Below are positions 17,892-27,718 of a DNA stretch of 64,000 nucleotides, piece by piece; within the stretch, counting starts at the first letter, position 1, and each line of letters starts with the position of its first letter. The position numbers and the translations under genes are program-made. A model generated the notes under the pieces. The model was not told where the DNA came from. It worked only from the letters and a program-made list of their open reading frames with translations, and searched no databases. This DNA comes from Rhodocyclales bacterium GT-UBC (GTDB lineage: Bacteria > Pseudomonadota > Gammaproteobacteria > Burkholderiales > Rhodocyclaceae), in NCBI GenBank assembly GCA_003583745.1, contig QXPY01000009.1:62001-126000 (forward strand), given 5' to 3'.

Positions 17892-18467
17892 ATGGAAGCT
17901 TTCCTCGTATCGACGGGCATCGTTGCCCTCGCTGAAATTGGCGACAAGACTCAATTGCTCGCCTTCATTCTGGCGGCAAAGTTCCGCAAGCCTATCCCCA
18001 TCATTGTTGGTATCCTGGTCGCTACAATAGCCAATCACGCTTTTGCTGGTGCCTTGGGTTCCTGGATTACCTCCATGGTGGCCCCGGAAACGATGCGCTG
18101 GGTACTTGGTCTTTCGTTCTTGGGGATGGCTATCTGGACCCTCATCCCGGATAAGTTCGATGAAGATGAGGCTAAGCTAGCCAAGTACGGCGTATTCGGA
18201 ACAACGCTCATTGCATTCTTTTTAGCCGAGATGGGCGACAAAACCCAAGTGGCCACGGTTGCGCTGGCTGCGCAGTATCACGCATTCTTCTCTGTGGTTG
18301 CTGGCACTACCTTGGGGATGATGATAGCTAATGTGCCCGCTGTGCTTTTGGGGGATAAGATTACCCACAAAATGCCTGTCCGGGTTGTTCATTCAGTTGC
18401 CGCCGGAATTTTTGCCATCCTCGGGATTGCTACTCTCCTGGGCGCAGGGGAGTCTCTCGGCTTTTAG
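17892..18467 (+). CDS. TMEM165/GDT1 family cation exporter (MneA-like, probable Mn2+)
   Basis: 191-residue inner-membrane protein of six predicted helices made of two inverted repeats. Each repeat carries the family signature: ALAEIGDKTQLLAF near residue 13 and FFLAEMGDKTQVA near residue 110. Bacterial members such as MneA export Mn2+, and the yybP-ykoY leader directly upstream supports that substrate here. The ATG at 17892 follows AGGA at 17881-17884; an in-frame TTG at 17865 lies inside the expression-platform stem. It is the first cargo gene at the left end of the island. Confidence 0.9.
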   Translation: MEAFLVSTGIVALAEIGDKTQLLAFILAAKFRKPIPIIVGILVATIANHAFAGALGSWITSMVAPETMRWVLGLSFLGMAIWTLIPDKFDEDEAKLAKYGVFGTTLIAFFLAEMGDKTQVATVALAAQYHAFFSVVAGTTLGMMIANVPAVLLGDKITHKMPVRVVHSVAAGIFAILGIATLLGAGESLGF

Positions 18468-18474
18468 TAGCGAC

Positions 18475-18579
18475 TCACAGGTGCGAAGCTAACGCGAGCA
18501 TTCCGCTCAGGTTAATCACGAAACCGATGGTGAGCCTGAGCGGATTGTTCCTGAGCATGTTGGTAACTGTTCGGGACAT
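18475..18579 (-). CDS. Possible 34-residue membrane peptide
   Basis: Below the usual gene-finding length. ATG at 18579, preceded by GAGGTG about seven bases upstream, opens MSRTVTNMLRNNPLRLTIGF and continues with one hydrophobic segment (about residues 16-33) to a TGA. It converges on the exporter gene, whose stop lies only seven bases away. Support is limited to the ribosome site and the hydrophobic segment; it may be chance. The rest of 18580-18826 shows nothing else convincing. Confidence 0.35.
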   Translation of the reverse strand: MSRTVTNMLRNNPLRLTIGFVINLSGMLALASHL

Positions 18580-18826
18580 GGCGACACCTCGTAAGGTCGT
18601 GGTAGATGCTCTTATTTTCGATAGGACCGCACAGGACCAACAATTGGGAATGGCGATTTCCTGAATAAGGAGATGCTATCAAAGCGCTACTACTGCCGGC
18701 AGCTCTGCTTCTAGCCGATTTCGCCGGGTTACCGACTTTACATCCGACCGCAGTTGGGAGATCTACGCTGTGAACGGCGGTATCCGCATTGGTAGGGTTG
18801 AGGCCGAGGTGCTTGGCTTAGAAAAC

Positions 18827-19273
18827 TCAAACAGCAGGATGAACACCAGAAATATGGCTTGTCCGTACTTCGCCGTTATTTTCCGATTGCGATAACCCCT
18901 CCAAGATGCCGCAATGCTGTGCCAATTTGTCTTCCAGGCAGCGCTGGCGTAATTCTCGAAGCTGTCGTTCCAATTCCTGAAGTTCGGCAATTCGACTTGA
19001 GACATGCTCGATATGTAAATCCAGCAAGTGATTAACTTCCCCACAGTTCTCGCGTGGGGAGGTTTTGAAATGTAGCAGGATACGGATCTCATCGAGCGTC
19101 ATATCCAAGCTTCGGCAATGCCGTATAAATATTAGAAGCTCCAGATGCGCTGGCGAGTAGATGCGGTAATTTCCTTCACTCCGGCCTGTTTGCGGAAGAA
19201 GCCCTGTACGTTCGTAGTAACGGATGGTTTCCACGGTCGTACCTGCTTGCTTTGCCAATTCACCGATTTTCAT
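18827..19273 (-). CDS. cadR: MerR-family metal-responsive regulator, CadR/PbrR type
   Basis: 148 residues from MKIGELAKQAGTTVETIRYY, a winged-helix MerR DNA-binding domain, followed by a long dimerisation helix. Cysteines fall in SPRENCGEVN (about residue 77), RQRC and AQHCGILEGL, the pattern of CadR/PbrR sensors of Cd2+/Pb2+/Zn2+. The tail is poor in histidine compared with some CadR proteins. It is divergent from the P-type ATPase gene, whose promoter has the stretched spacer these regulators activate. An ATG two codons upstream (19279) is possible. Confidence 0.88.
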   Translation of the reverse strand: MKIGELAKQAGTTVETIRYYERTGLLPQTGRSEGNYRIYSPAHLELLIFIRHCRSLDMTLDEIRILLHFKTSPRENCGEVNHLLDLHIEHVSSRIAELQELERQLRELRQRCLEDKLAQHCGILEGLSQSENNGEVRTSHISGVHPAV

Positions 19274-19303
19274 GGGCACTCATCCAAGAGTTGGTTTTGT
19301 GTG

Positions 19304-19334
19304 TTGACTCTATAGTGACTACAAGGTTCTAAAT
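19304..19334 (+). promoter_or_regulatory. MerR-type promoter/operator of the P-type ATPase gene
   Basis: TTGACT (-35, 19304-19309) and CTAAAT (-10, 19329-19334) are separated by 19 bases. The spacer holds a dyad, ACTCTATAGTGACTACAAGGT, that resembles CadR/ZntR operators. MerR-family activators untwist such over-long spacers when metal binds. It lies between the divergent regulator and ATPase genes. Confidence 0.75.
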
Positions 19335-19357
19335 AGTGCCATGAACAGGAGATTGTG

Positions 19358-21589
19358 ATGAAACCTCTCAATGACCAAGTACCTTCTGCAAATCTCGGAC
19401 ATGGCGGCTGCACGGCCGGATGCGCTTCAAAATCCTCACTGGACACCCCTCCAGCACTATCCAGCGAACCGGTGTCAGGCGGACACATCGCTACATTCCG
19501 CATCCCCGCCATGGATTGCTCAAGCGAAGAAAACGATATCCGTAACGCTTTGGCAGATATCGAAGGTGTCCAGTCGTTGCGTTTCGAGTTGGCTGCCCGT
19601 ACCTTGACGATCAATGCACCTCTGGCTGCCCGGGAAAATGCGATTGCAGCAATTCGCCGGTTAGGATTCGAAGTCCAGTCAGTTGAAGTGAGCACGCAAG
19701 TACCGGCTACTTTTGGTCTTGGTGATTTTGGCAAGGCACTGTTAGCTTTAACGTTGGCCATCGGTGCTGAAGCGCTTGATTTTTTTGCACCCGATTCCCT
19801 GCCGCTCAAGGGCGTTGGCATGGCACTGGCAGCTGCTGCTATCGCGTTCTCCGGGTTCTCTACCTATCGCAAGGGCATGGCCGCGTTGCGCCGCGGGCAA
19901 CTGAACATGAACACGCTCATGGGAGTCGCGGTCACTGGCGCCTTTGTGATCGGACAATGGCCAGAAGCAGCGATGGTCATGGCGCTCTATGCAATCGCCG
20001 AACTGATCGAGGCACGATCTGTTGATCGGGCACGAAACGCCATTCAGGGGCTGCTCGCTTTGGCGCCGGAATCAGCAGAGATACGACAGGGCGACGGCAG
20101 TTGGCAGGAAACCCCGGCAGAAAAAGTCACCATTGGGGCTTGGGCACGGGTCAAACCCGGCGGCCGTATCCCGCTGGACGGTCGGGTGATCTCCGGCAAT
20201 AGCGCAGTAAACCAGGCGCCCGTGACGGGCGAGAGCATCCCGGTAGACAAAGCCGCTGGCGATCTTATCTTTGCTGGCACCATCAACGAAACTGGGATGC
20301 TGGAGTTCGAGGTAACAGCGGCTGCAAACAACACGACGCTAGCCCGCATTATCCATGCCGTTGAACAGGCTCAGAGTACACGCGCACCAACTCAGCGTTT
20401 TGTTGATCAGTTTGCGGAGTATTACACGCCGGCCGTATTTGTGATCGCGCTGACGATCGCCATATTGGGGCCGTGGTTCTTTGGCTGGACTTTGATTCAG
20501 GCCATCTACAAAGCACTGGTGCTGCTGGTCATTGCATGCCCTTGTGCATTGGTTATCGCAACCCCCGTGACGGTCGTCAGCGGCCTTGCTGCGGCAGCAC
20601 GTCGCGGCATCCTGATCAAAGGTGGGGTCTATCTGGAAGAGGCTAGAAAGTTGCGCGCTGTTGCCTTGGATAAAACCGGCACAATTACCGAAGGCCGGCC
20701 TCGGTTGGTGGCCACCGAGGTCATCACAACCCTAGAGCCCGAAGCGAGGGTGCTTTCCTGGGCTGCCAGTCTGGCAGGTCATTCGGATCACCCCGTTTCG
20801 AAAGCGATTGCCGCAGGACTGAATCTCCCTGAAAACGGACTTACGGACTTTACCGCACTGCCTGGCCGTGGCATTGAGGCTCGTTTGGACGGAAGCAAGC
20901 TGATTCTCGGAAATCACCGACTGATCGAAGATCGAGGTCTATGTGGCCCCGAGATCGAGGCACGCCTAGCCGTGCATGAGAATCAGGGGCGAACTGCAAC
21001 CTTGCTGGCGAACGAAGATCGCGTCCTGGCGATATTTGCGGTGGCCGATACCATCAAGGAAAGCTCGCGGGAGGCAATCACCGAACTCCATGGACTCGGA
21101 GTCGTGTCGATGATGTTGACTGGGGACAATGTGGCCACAGCCGGCGCAATTGCAGCACAGGCTGGAATTGACGATGCGCGAGGCAATCTTTTGCCAGAGG
21201 ACAAGCTGTCTGCCATCGAAGAACTGCGAAGGCAATACGGATCAACGGCGATGACCGGTGACGGGATCAATGACGCACCAGCATTGGCACGGGCCGATAT
21301 CGGGGTGGCCATGGGAGCTGCCGGGACGGATACGGCCATGGAAGCAGCGGATATCGTGATAATGAATGACGACTTGCGCCGCATTCCGGAAGCGATTCGA
21401 CTATCCCGCCGGACACATGCTGTGTTGTGGCAAAACATCTTGCTAGCGCTTGGTATCAAGGTGGTGTTTTTGGGTTTGGCACTCTTTGGTAATGCAACCA
21501 TGTGGATGGCGGTTTTTGCCGATATGGGAGCAAGCCTGCTGGTGGTTGCAAACGGATTGCGCGTATTGCGCGCTGGTGCTTCCAGCTAA
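19358..21589 (+). CDS. cadA: Heavy-metal translocating P1B-type ATPase (Cd/Zn/Pb exporter)
   Basis: 743 residues. An N-terminal segment with cysteines (GHGGCTAGCAS) precedes one HMA domain whose metal loop reads MDCSSEEN, the Cd/Zn-type variant rather than CxxC of copper pumps. Membrane helices follow, with CPC at about 394-396, the phosphorylation motif DKTGTITEG at about D438, and GDGINDAPAL in the P domain. The protein pumps Zn2+/Cd2+/Pb2+ to the periplasm, from which CzcCBA can expel them. The ATG at 19358 has AGGAG at 19346-19351. It is controlled by the adjacent CadR-like protein. Confidence 0.93.
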   Translation: MKPLNDQVPSANLGHGGCTAGCASKSSLDTPPALSSEPVSGGHIATFRIPAMDCSSEENDIRNALADIEGVQSLRFELAARTLTINAPLAARENAIAAIRRLGFEVQSVEVSTQVPATFGLGDFGKALLALTLAIGAEALDFFAPDSLPLKGVGMALAAAAIAFSGFSTYRKGMAALRRGQLNMNTLMGVAVTGAFVIGQWPEAAMVMALYAIAELIEARSVDRARNAIQGLLALAPESAEIRQGDGSWQETPAEKVTIGAWARVKPGGRIPLDGRVISGNSAVNQAPVTGESIPVDKAAGDLIFAGTINETGMLEFEVTAAANNTTLARIIHAVEQAQSTRAPTQRFVDQFAEYYTPAVFVIALTIAILGPWFFGWTLIQAIYKALVLLVIACPCALVIATPVTVVSGLAAAARRGILIKGGVYLEEARKLRAVALDKTGTITEGRPRLVATEVITTLEPEARVLSWAASLAGHSDHPVSKAIAAGLNLPENGLTDFTALPGRGIEARLDGSKLILGNHRLIEDRGLCGPEIEARLAVHENQGRTATLLANEDRVLAIFAVADTIKESSREAITELHGLGVVSMMLTGDNVATAGAIAAQAGIDDARGNLLPEDKLSAIEELRRQYGSTAMTGDGINDAPALARADIGVAMGAAGTDTAMEAADIVIMNDDLRRIPEAIRLSRRTHAVLWQNILLALGIKVVFLGLALFGNATMWMAVFADMGASLLVVANGLRVLRAGASS

Positions 21590-21630
21590 GCAGATGCCTG
21601 TGGTCTGCTCCGGTAATCAGCCCAAAATTA

Positions 21631-22962
21631 CTAAGAGGCCAGTCGCACACCAATTTCGGTCTCGCCATTTGCCGAGTTAGCGAATGGCTCCCCGTTGTGC
21701 ATCCTCGCGATGGCGCTGACGATCGCTAGTCCAAGGCCGTGATTTTGAGATCCATCATTGCGCGAGGGATCAACCCGGAAAAATCGATCGAAGATTTGCT
21801 GCAGATTTTCTGGAGGGATTGTTTGACCGCGATTTGCAACTGCAATACTGACTTGTCCGTTTGGGCCTCGCGCTATCCGAATTTCGATACGACTTCCTTG
21901 GTATGCGTATCGGGTGGCATTATTGAGAAGATTCGAGAGCACGCGCCTTAGTAGGGCGGTATCGAACAGGCCGGATGCATCCCCCGTTATTTTCCAGCTC
22001 AGGTCTGCATCAAGCAGTACCGCTTCATAGTAATCAACAACTTCGCCACAGAGTTGAGCGAGGCTTTGAATAGGTTTGCGCCTGGCTTGGGCGCCCCGGT
22101 CGGCTTGGGAGAGAAACAGCATGTCGCTGACGATGCCGGATAGCCGTCGCATTTCTTCCAGATTTGAGCCAATGTAGTCTCGGAGATGCTCCTTGGGTTC
22201 ATTGCTGCGCAACGCGAGTTCGCTACTGGCAATGATGTTTGCCAAAGGGGTTCTAAGTTCGTGCGCAACGTCGGCATTGAATCCCTCAAGCTGTTGATAG
22301 GCTTTTTCCAATCGGTCCAGCATCCCATTGAACTGGTCTACGAGAATTTTCAATTCGGCTGGAATGCGCCCTGTTTCCAGTCGCTTATCAAGCGACGAAA
22401 TCGCAAGATTCCGCGTCTGTTCAGCCAGTGTTCGAACCGGGGCAAGGCCAAAATAAACGATTAGGTAGCCGCCCATAGTAATTGCGGCACTACCGATCAA
22501 TGCAGCTCCCCAAAGAATTGCTGCCAGGCGGTCCAGGATTGCATCGTCGGGAGATGTATCTAGGGCCAGTTCGGCAAGGGAGTAATTTGCCTGGATCGTC
22601 TTTTCTGGGAAGGTTAAGGCGTGGGTACGGGCTTTTGACGGCCATGCCACCGGACTCGATATAAAAACCGCTTTGCCTTGTTGGTTCAGTAATCTGAGAT
22701 GCAAATCTCGATTGATTTTTAGGAGGTCTTCCAGATCGTGCTCAAGCGAACCTGACTGCTGATGCACTGGTGTTTCTGCGATCAAATGCTGAACGGCATC
22801 ACTGAGCTTTTGAAGACGTAGGCTTTGCTGATTCTCTAGGTTCGCTTTGACGGAGAAAAAGACCCCTAGGCACAAACAACCGAGAACGGCCAGACTCAAT
22901 GAGGCCAGCCAGCGTATCAACCGTCCGCTCAGCGTGAAATTTGGCGCGTTGCCTAGTCTCAT
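21631..22962 (-). CDS. czcS: Heavy-metal sensor histidine kinase CzcS-like
   Basis: 443 residues with TM1 (about 16-38), a periplasmic sensor loop (about 40-147), TM2 (about 148-172), a HAMP region, the H-box [13 protein letters not shown] with H234, and N/G boxes ([19 protein letters not shown]). It belongs to the CusS/CzcS family that senses periplasmic Zn/Cd/Co/Cu. It overlaps the regulator gene by four bases, so the two are co-translated. It is oriented away from czcI-C-B-A. Confidence 0.9.
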   Translation of the reverse strand: MRLGNAPNFTLSGRLIRWLASLSLAVLGCLCLGVFFSVKANLENQQSLRLQKLSDAVQHLIAETPVHQQSGSLEHDLEDLLKINRDLHLRLLNQQGKAVFISSPVAWPSKARTHALTFPEKTIQANYSLAELALDTSPDDAILDRLAAILWGAALIGSAAITMGGYLIVYFGLAPVRTLAEQTRNLAISSLDKRLETGRIPAELKILVDQFNGMLDRLEKAYQQLEGFNADVAHELRTPLANIIASSELALRSNEPKEHLRDYIGSNLEEMRRLSGIVSDMLFLSQADRGAQARRKPIQSLAQLCGEVVDYYEAVLLDADLSWKITGDASGLFDTALLRRVLSNLLNNATRYAYQGSRIEIRIARGPNGQVSIAVANRGQTIPPENLQQIFDRFFRVDPSRNDGSQNHGLGLAIVSAIARMHNGEPFANSANGETEIGVRLAS

Positions 22963-23642
22963 TCACGCACTTCAAGGACATAGCCCATACCTCGTACGGT
23001 ATGTAGCAACGGAGTGTCGAAGGGTGTATCCATCTTGGCGCGAAGCCTTTTTATGGCGACCTCGACGACATTGGTGTTGCTGTCGAAATTCATATCCCAG
23101 ACCTGTTCTGCAATCTCAGTGCGGGACAGTACCTCACCTTGCTTCCTGAGAAACAGCGATAGCAGTAGGAATTCCTTAGCGCTGAGGTCAATACGCTGAC
23201 CACTTCTGGAGACCTTACGGCGCGCCAGGTCCATATCAAGGTCGTGCAGTGTTAGACGATTTGACGTGGTCTCTGGCTGATGCGAGGCTGACCGGCGCAG
23301 CAGAACCTGAATTCGAGCGATCAGTTCAGAAAAGGCAAATGGCTTGACCAGATAATCGTCCGCGCCAGTCTGCAAACCGTTGACCCGGTCTTCCACTTTA
23401 CCCAGTGCTGTCAGCATCAAGACCGGGGTTTGTTTTTTAGTACGCAGGGCAGCCAGCAAGGCGAGTCCATCCATGCCGGGCAGCATGGAGTCGAGGACGA
23501 TGGCCGCGTAATCGAACTCCAGACTCATGTGGAGTCCGGTTACACCGTCATGGGCAAGGTCAACGACAAAGCCTGCAGAACCCAATCCCTTTTGCAGGTA
23601 TTGGGCAAGCTTTTGCTCATCTTCGACAACCAATAGTTTCAT
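22959..23642 (-). CDS. czcR: OmpR/PhoB-type response regulator CzcR-like
   Basis: 227 residues: an N-terminal receiver domain (acidic pocket VVEDE, phosphoacceptor D51 in [12 protein letters not shown] in LVKPF) and a C-terminal winged helix with [13 protein letters not shown] and [22 protein letters not shown]. It is typical of CzcR/CusR. It is expected to activate the czc genes when phosphorylated by the overlapping kinase. The 145-base gap to the divergent secreted-protein gene should hold its target site, though no clear repeat is identified. Confidence 0.92.
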   Translation of the reverse strand: MKLLVVEDEQKLAQYLQKGLGSAGFVVDLAHDGVTGLHMSLEFDYAAIVLDSMLPGMDGLALLAALRTKKQTPVLMLTALGKVEDRVNGLQTGADDYLVKPFAFSELIARIQVLLRRSASHQPETTSNRLTLHDLDMDLARRKVSRSGQRIDLSAKEFLLLSLFLRKQGEVLSRTEIAEQVWDMNFDSNTNVVEVAIKRLRAKMDTPFDTPLLHTVRGMGYVLEVRE

Positions 23643-23787
23643 TTCTTCCTACAGCCAAAGATGTCAATTTTGTAAACTTCCTGTTGGCGTTCTGTCAGTG
23701 CTGTTTTTTTATAGTTCATCCATGCCGTTCAGTTGTTCGGCATACATCAGAAACTGATGAACGAAACATCACAAAAGGAGTTACATC

Positions 23788-24165
23788 ATGAACGTCAAGC
23801 AAATTTTTTCCATTCCTGTACTTTGTGCTGGCTTGCTTCTCTCAGGTCAGGTGTTGGCCGACTCGGTCATGCACAGTACGCCGGCGGGTGCGACAAAATT
23901 CTACCCGGCGCACGGTTCGGGCAGCAAATCGGTCCAGCAGGTACAGCAGGAGTTCGAGGAATTCAAGCGTAATCCGGTTAGTGCAGATGGCCAATATCGC
24001 TATGTCGGTGGTGATCAAGGTTGGGCGCTGATTCCTCACGAATATGCTTACCGTGATGGAAAATGGCTGCATGTCGATAACCTCCAGCACAATACTCCTG
24101 CACCATCCATGGAAATGACGCTAGAAGAAAAGAAGCAACGTGAGGCGCTGTACCAACCGGGTTAA
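23788..24165 (+). CDS. Secreted protein of unknown function beside czcR
   Basis: 125 residues with a clear signal peptide (MNVKQIFSIPVLCAGLLLSG, cleavage near LADS). The mature part is polar, with QQVQQEFEEFKRNPV and a YRYVGGDQGWALIPHEYAY segment; it lacks cysteines and has few histidines. AAAGGAG precedes the ATG by seven bases. It is divergent from czcRS and upstream of czcI, so it is probably metal-induced and periplasmic. The family is not recognised. Confidence 0.75.
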   Translation: MNVKQIFSIPVLCAGLLLSGQVLADSVMHSTPAGATKFYPAHGSGSKSVQQVQQEFEEFKRNPVSADGQYRYVGGDQGWALIPHEYAYRDGKWLHVDNLQHNTPAPSMEMTLEEKKQREALYQPG

Positions 24166-24199
24166 TTCACCTTGAAGACGGATACGTTGCCCACAGGAT

Positions 24200-24224
24200 G
24201 ATGACCAGGAAATTTCTGGTCATC
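24200..24224. other. Hairpin between the secreted-protein gene and czcI
   Basis: GATGACCAG and CTGGTCATC form a perfect 9-bp stem with a 7-base loop. There is no T run, so it is a weak terminator candidate or an mRNA-processing/stability element. Confidence 0.4.
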
Positions 24225-24300
24225 GTCAATCCGACATTTCCTACGTTACGCTTCGCAGACTTTCTGCTTAAACACATTTTGTTCTGATACCATTCTTCCC

Positions 24301-24645
24301 ATGCGTCGTTGGCTATCCATCTTCCTGCTGATTGTTTTGCCGCTCCAGATTTCCTGGGCGGTAGCAGCGACCTATTGCCAGCACGAAACAGGATCAACGC
24401 AGCACATCGGACATCACGACCACAAGCATCAAGCTAAAGATGGCGAGATGCTAGCTAAAGGTTCTGTCTCTGACGTCGATAATGATTGTGCAGTCTGCCA
24501 TGCAGGCTGTGTTGCGGCATTGACCGCATTTGGCATTTATCTGCCGGAGCTTGGTGCTGCTGTAGATGATTTGGGGACAATCCGGCCTTGGGTTTCCCAT
24601 ATCGACGAACAGCCTGAACGCCCCAACTGGCTCATCTCCGCCTAA
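24301..24645 (+). CDS. czcI: CzcI-like periplasmic metal-efflux accessory protein
   Basis: 114 residues opening MRRWLSIFLLIVLPLQISWA, a signal sequence typical of CzcI, then AATYCQHE and a His-rich HIGHHDHKHQ stretch, then CAVCHAGC. This arrangement (YCQHE, His cluster, CxxC) is characteristic of CzcI, an accessory/regulatory gene that precedes czcCBA in Cupriavidus. It is probably periplasmic and metal-binding. The 121 bases to czcC hold no recognised signal. Confidence 0.8.
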   Translation: MRRWLSIFLLIVLPLQISWAVAATYCQHETGSTQHIGHHDHKHQAKDGEMLAKGSVSDVDNDCAVCHAGCVAALTAFGIYLPELGAAVDDLGTIRPWVSHIDEQPERPNWLISA

Positions 24646-24766
24646 TCGGCGGGGCTTGGGCATTCCACATCTGTATGCTGCGACCTAGGTCGCTTGCCAT
24701 GCCACTCTGACGTTCAGATGGCGTCCCGCCGATTCCCTTGCGTGAATTTCATCACTGGAGAATCGG

Positions 24767-26089
24767 ATGTACCCAAAAAATTTTGCTGTCACGTTGCTGC
24801 TCCGAACCCTTTTCGGCTTCACCGTGTTGGCCAGTACCAATCTCAACGCCCAGACTCAAGACAAGCTGGGTCCGACTGCGTTCGCACCTGCTGTCGTTAA
24901 GGAGCCGAATGGAATCCTGACGCTATCTTCGGCCATTGATCTCGCCCTCAGATCTAATCCAGCTTTATCTGCTGCGACAAATGAATTGCGTGCGGTCGAA
25001 GGGGCTGTAATCCAAGCGGGGCTTTTGCCTAATCCGGAGGTTTCCACTTCCGTTGAGGATACACAGAATAAGGCTACCCGGACCACAACGATCCAGCTGA
25101 GCCAACGGATCGAGCTGGGTGGAAAGCGCACAGCCCGCATTGCATCTGCCGAGCGGGGCGTTGATGTAGCAGCAGCTGATCTCGCAGCCAAACGCCTTGA
25201 TATACGTGCAACCGTGATCGGGGCCTTCTTTGACGTTTTGGTTGCTCAGGAACGTATTCAACAAGCAGAGGACTTGCTCGGCCTGGCCCAACGCGCTAGC
25301 CAGGCGGCTTCACGACGCGTAATTGCAGGAAAAATCTCACCGGTTGAGGAGACAAAAGCCCGTGTAGCTGAAGCTTCCGCACGCGTGGAGTTAAATCAGG
25401 CACAACGAGAGCTAGTGTCGGCCCGAAAGCTTTTGGCCGCAAGCTGGGGAAGTTCAACGCCGCACTTCGAGCGTGCAGAAGGTCGTACCGATTTGTTGCC
25501 GCAGCTCCGCTCTTCGGAAGAAATCACCCGCCGCTTGAATGCATCTCCGGCACTTCTTCGTGCTCGCCATGAGGTTGATCGCTTTTCTGCTCTCGCGGAC
25601 TTGGAGCGTTCTCGCCGAATTCCCGACGTTACCGTCAGCCTGGGATCAAAAAAGGTTGAAGAACTTGGGCGCAACCAAACCATTGTGGGCGTCTCAATTC
25701 CCTTTCCGATATTCGATCGCAATCAGGGCAATGTACTTGAGGCGCAGCGTCGAGCCGACAAAGCGCGGGACGAGCTGAATGTCACCGAAGTTCGTTTAAG
25801 TGCAGAGGTAACACAAAATGAGGAACGACTAAAAGCCTTGCTTATTGAAGCGCAAGCCTTGCAAAGCGAAATTATGCCGGGCGCCCGTAGTGCCTATGAG
25901 GCCGCCAGCAAAGGATTTGAACTGGGAAAATTTAGCTTTCTGGAAGTATTGGACGCCCAACGTACCTTCTTTCAGGCGAGATCCCAATACCTGAGGAGTT
26001 TGTCCGATGCTCATCGGACAGCTGCAGATCTGGAGCGTGTCCTTGGCTCCATCGAGTTGACACCATCTACCGAACCCGGTCGTCCGTAG
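24767..26089 (+). CDS. czcC: Outer-membrane efflux protein CzcC (TolC family)
   Basis: 440 residues: a signal peptide (about 1-28), then the duplicated outer-membrane-factor repeat with long helices. Examples are LTLSSAIDLALRSNPALSAA at about residue 47 and the second-half LARRHEV-like segment LLRARHEVDRFSALADLERS. It forms the trimeric channel through which CzcBA expels Zn/Cd/Co. czcB starts nine bases after its stop, with the ribosome site overlapping the stop region. Confidence 0.92.
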   Translation: MYPKNFAVTLLLRTLFGFTVLASTNLNAQTQDKLGPTAFAPAVVKEPNGILTLSSAIDLALRSNPALSAATNELRAVEGAVIQAGLLPNPEVSTSVEDTQNKATRTTTIQLSQRIELGGKRTARIASAERGVDVAAADLAAKRLDIRATVIGAFFDVLVAQERIQQAEDLLGLAQRASQAASRRVIAGKISPVEETKARVAEASARVELNQAQRELVSARKLLAASWGSSTPHFERAEGRTDLLPQLRSSEEITRRLNASPALLRARHEVDRFSALADLERSRRIPDVTVSLGSKKVEELGRNQTIVGVSIPFPIFDRNQGNVLEAQRRADKARDELNVTEVRLSAEVTQNEERLKALLIEAQALQSEIMPGARSAYEAASKGFELGKFSFLEVLDAQRTFFQARSQYLRSLSDAHRTAADLERVLGSIELTPSTEPGRP

Positions 26090-26098
26090 GAGCATGTC

Positions 26099-27703
26099 GT
26101 GAAAATCAATTTCAATAAAAGCGCCTTCAATCTCACAAAAAGACAGGGGATCGCCATCGCCTTGATTCTCGCTACCAGCGTGATTGCAGGAACCTGGATA
26201 CTGAGTGCTAGTGCCTCAAAGCCAGCAGCAGAACAACGTGAACAGAGCAGCCATAGTGAAGCCAAGGAGCATGCCGATGCTGAGCATCACGGCAGTAAAG
26301 CTGGCGATGGACACGACCATGCCAAAGAACATGGTGATACAGAGCACCATGAGAATGAACTGAAATCAGGGCCACACGGTGGCAAGCTTTTTGCCGAGGA
26401 TGGATTCGGTTTGGAGTTGCTGCTGTCTGAGGACGGTGGCGAGCCGGGCTTCCGTGTGTGGCTGTTTCAGCAAGGAAAGCCAATTTCACCAACTGCAGCA
26501 AAAGTTTCGATAACTCTGGTCCGGCCGGGTGGCGAGAAGCAGGAGATTCAATTTTCAACCGAGAAGGACTACCTGAAGAGCTCAAGCCAAATTGCCGAGC
26601 CGCATGTTTTTGAGGCATCCATATCGGTGTTGATGGGAAACACTCCTTTCCTTTTCATCTATAACCGGGAAGAAGGAAAAATTGAACTGACGGCTGAGCA
26701 AGTTAAGGCCGCTGCAATTGGAATGCAGCAAGCTACTCCTGCAAAAATTAAAACTGCCGCACAGTTACCCGGAGAAATCCGCTTCAATGAAGACAGGACT
26801 GCGCATGTCGTGCCTCGTCTTGCCGGTGTTGTGGAGAGCGTTCCTGCCAATCTGGGGCAAACGGTCAAGCGCGGCCAGGTACTGGCTGTGATAGCCAGCA
26901 CTGGTCTTTCGGAGCAACGCAGCGAACTTCTGGCAGCCCAGAAGCGTTTGTCACTCGCCAAAGCGACCTATGAACGTGAGAAGAAGCTCTGGGAAGAAAA
27001 AATCTCTGCCGAGCAAGACTATCTACAAGCCCAACAAGCATTCAGAGAATCGGAAATTGCCGTTGCGAACAGCCAGCAAAAATTGATTGCCCTCGGCGCC
27101 AGCACTACAGGTTCGGGGAGCCTCAATCGCTACGAAATCCGTGCCCCTTTTGACGGGATGGTTGTTGAGAAACACATCGCGCTTGGCGAGGCAGTGAAGG
27201 AAGACGCCAGTATTTTCACGATTTCTGATTTGTCTTCCGTGTGGGCGGAGATTGTCGTTCCTGCAAAAGATTTGAACGTCATCCGGGTTGGTGAAAAGGT
27301 GGTTGTTAAGGCAACAGCCTTCGATTCGAAGGCCGAAGGCAGCATCTCCTACGTTGGTGCATTGCTCGGACAAGATACGCGTACAGCTAAAGCACGAGTC
27401 ACTTTGGCCAATCCCAAGATGGCTTGGCGTCCCGGCCTATTCGTGAATGTAGAAGTTATTTCTGGCGAAGCCGAAGTGCCTGTCAGTGTGCTCGCCGAAG
27501 CTATCCAAACTGTTGGCGACAAGAGCATCGTTTTCGTCAAGGTATCCGACGGATTTGTTGCACAACCGGTTGAGTTGGGGCGCTCCGATGGGAAATACGT
27601 CGAAGTGGTCAAAGGGATAAAAGCTGGAACAACTTACGCAGCGTCGGGCAGCTTCGTCCTGAAGTCGGAACTCGGCAAGGGTAGTGCCGAGCACAGCCAT
27701 TAA
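26099..27703 (+). CDS. czcB: Periplasmic adaptor CzcB (RND membrane-fusion protein)
   Basis: 534 residues. An N-terminal anchor (about 18-38) is followed by a strongly His/Glu-rich region (EHADAEHHGSKAGDGHDHAK, about residues 57-90) that is likely to bind metal. Then come barrel-sandwich and helical hairpin domains (VPRLAGVVESVPANLGQTVK; EIRAPFDGMVVEKHIALGEA) typical of CzcB-type adaptors. The start is GTG at 26099 with TAGGAG upstream. It links CzcA in the inner membrane to CzcC. Confidence 0.92.
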   Translation: MKINFNKSAFNLTKRQGIAIALILATSVIAGTWILSASASKPAAEQREQSSHSEAKEHADAEHHGSKAGDGHDHAKEHGDTEHHENELKSGPHGGKLFAEDGFGLELLLSEDGGEPGFRVWLFQQGKPISPTAAKVSITLVRPGGEKQEIQFSTEKDYLKSSSQIAEPHVFEASISVLMGNTPFLFIYNREEGKIELTAEQVKAAAIGMQQATPAKIKTAAQLPGEIRFNEDRTAHVVPRLAGVVESVPANLGQTVKRGQVLAVIASTGLSEQRSELLAAQKRLSLAKATYEREKKLWEEKISAEQDYLQAQQAFRESEIAVANSQQKLIALGASTTGSGSLNRYEIRAPFDGMVVEKHIALGEAVKEDASIFTISDLSSVWAEIVVPAKDLNVIRVGEKVVVKATAFDSKAEGSISYVGALLGQDTRTAKARVTLANPKMAWRPGLFVNVEVISGEAEVPVSVLAEAIQTVGDKSIVFVKVSDGFVAQPVELGRSDGKYVEVVKGIKAGTTYAASGSFVLKSELGKGSAEHSH

Positions 27704-27718
27704 GGTGAGGGAGTACAT

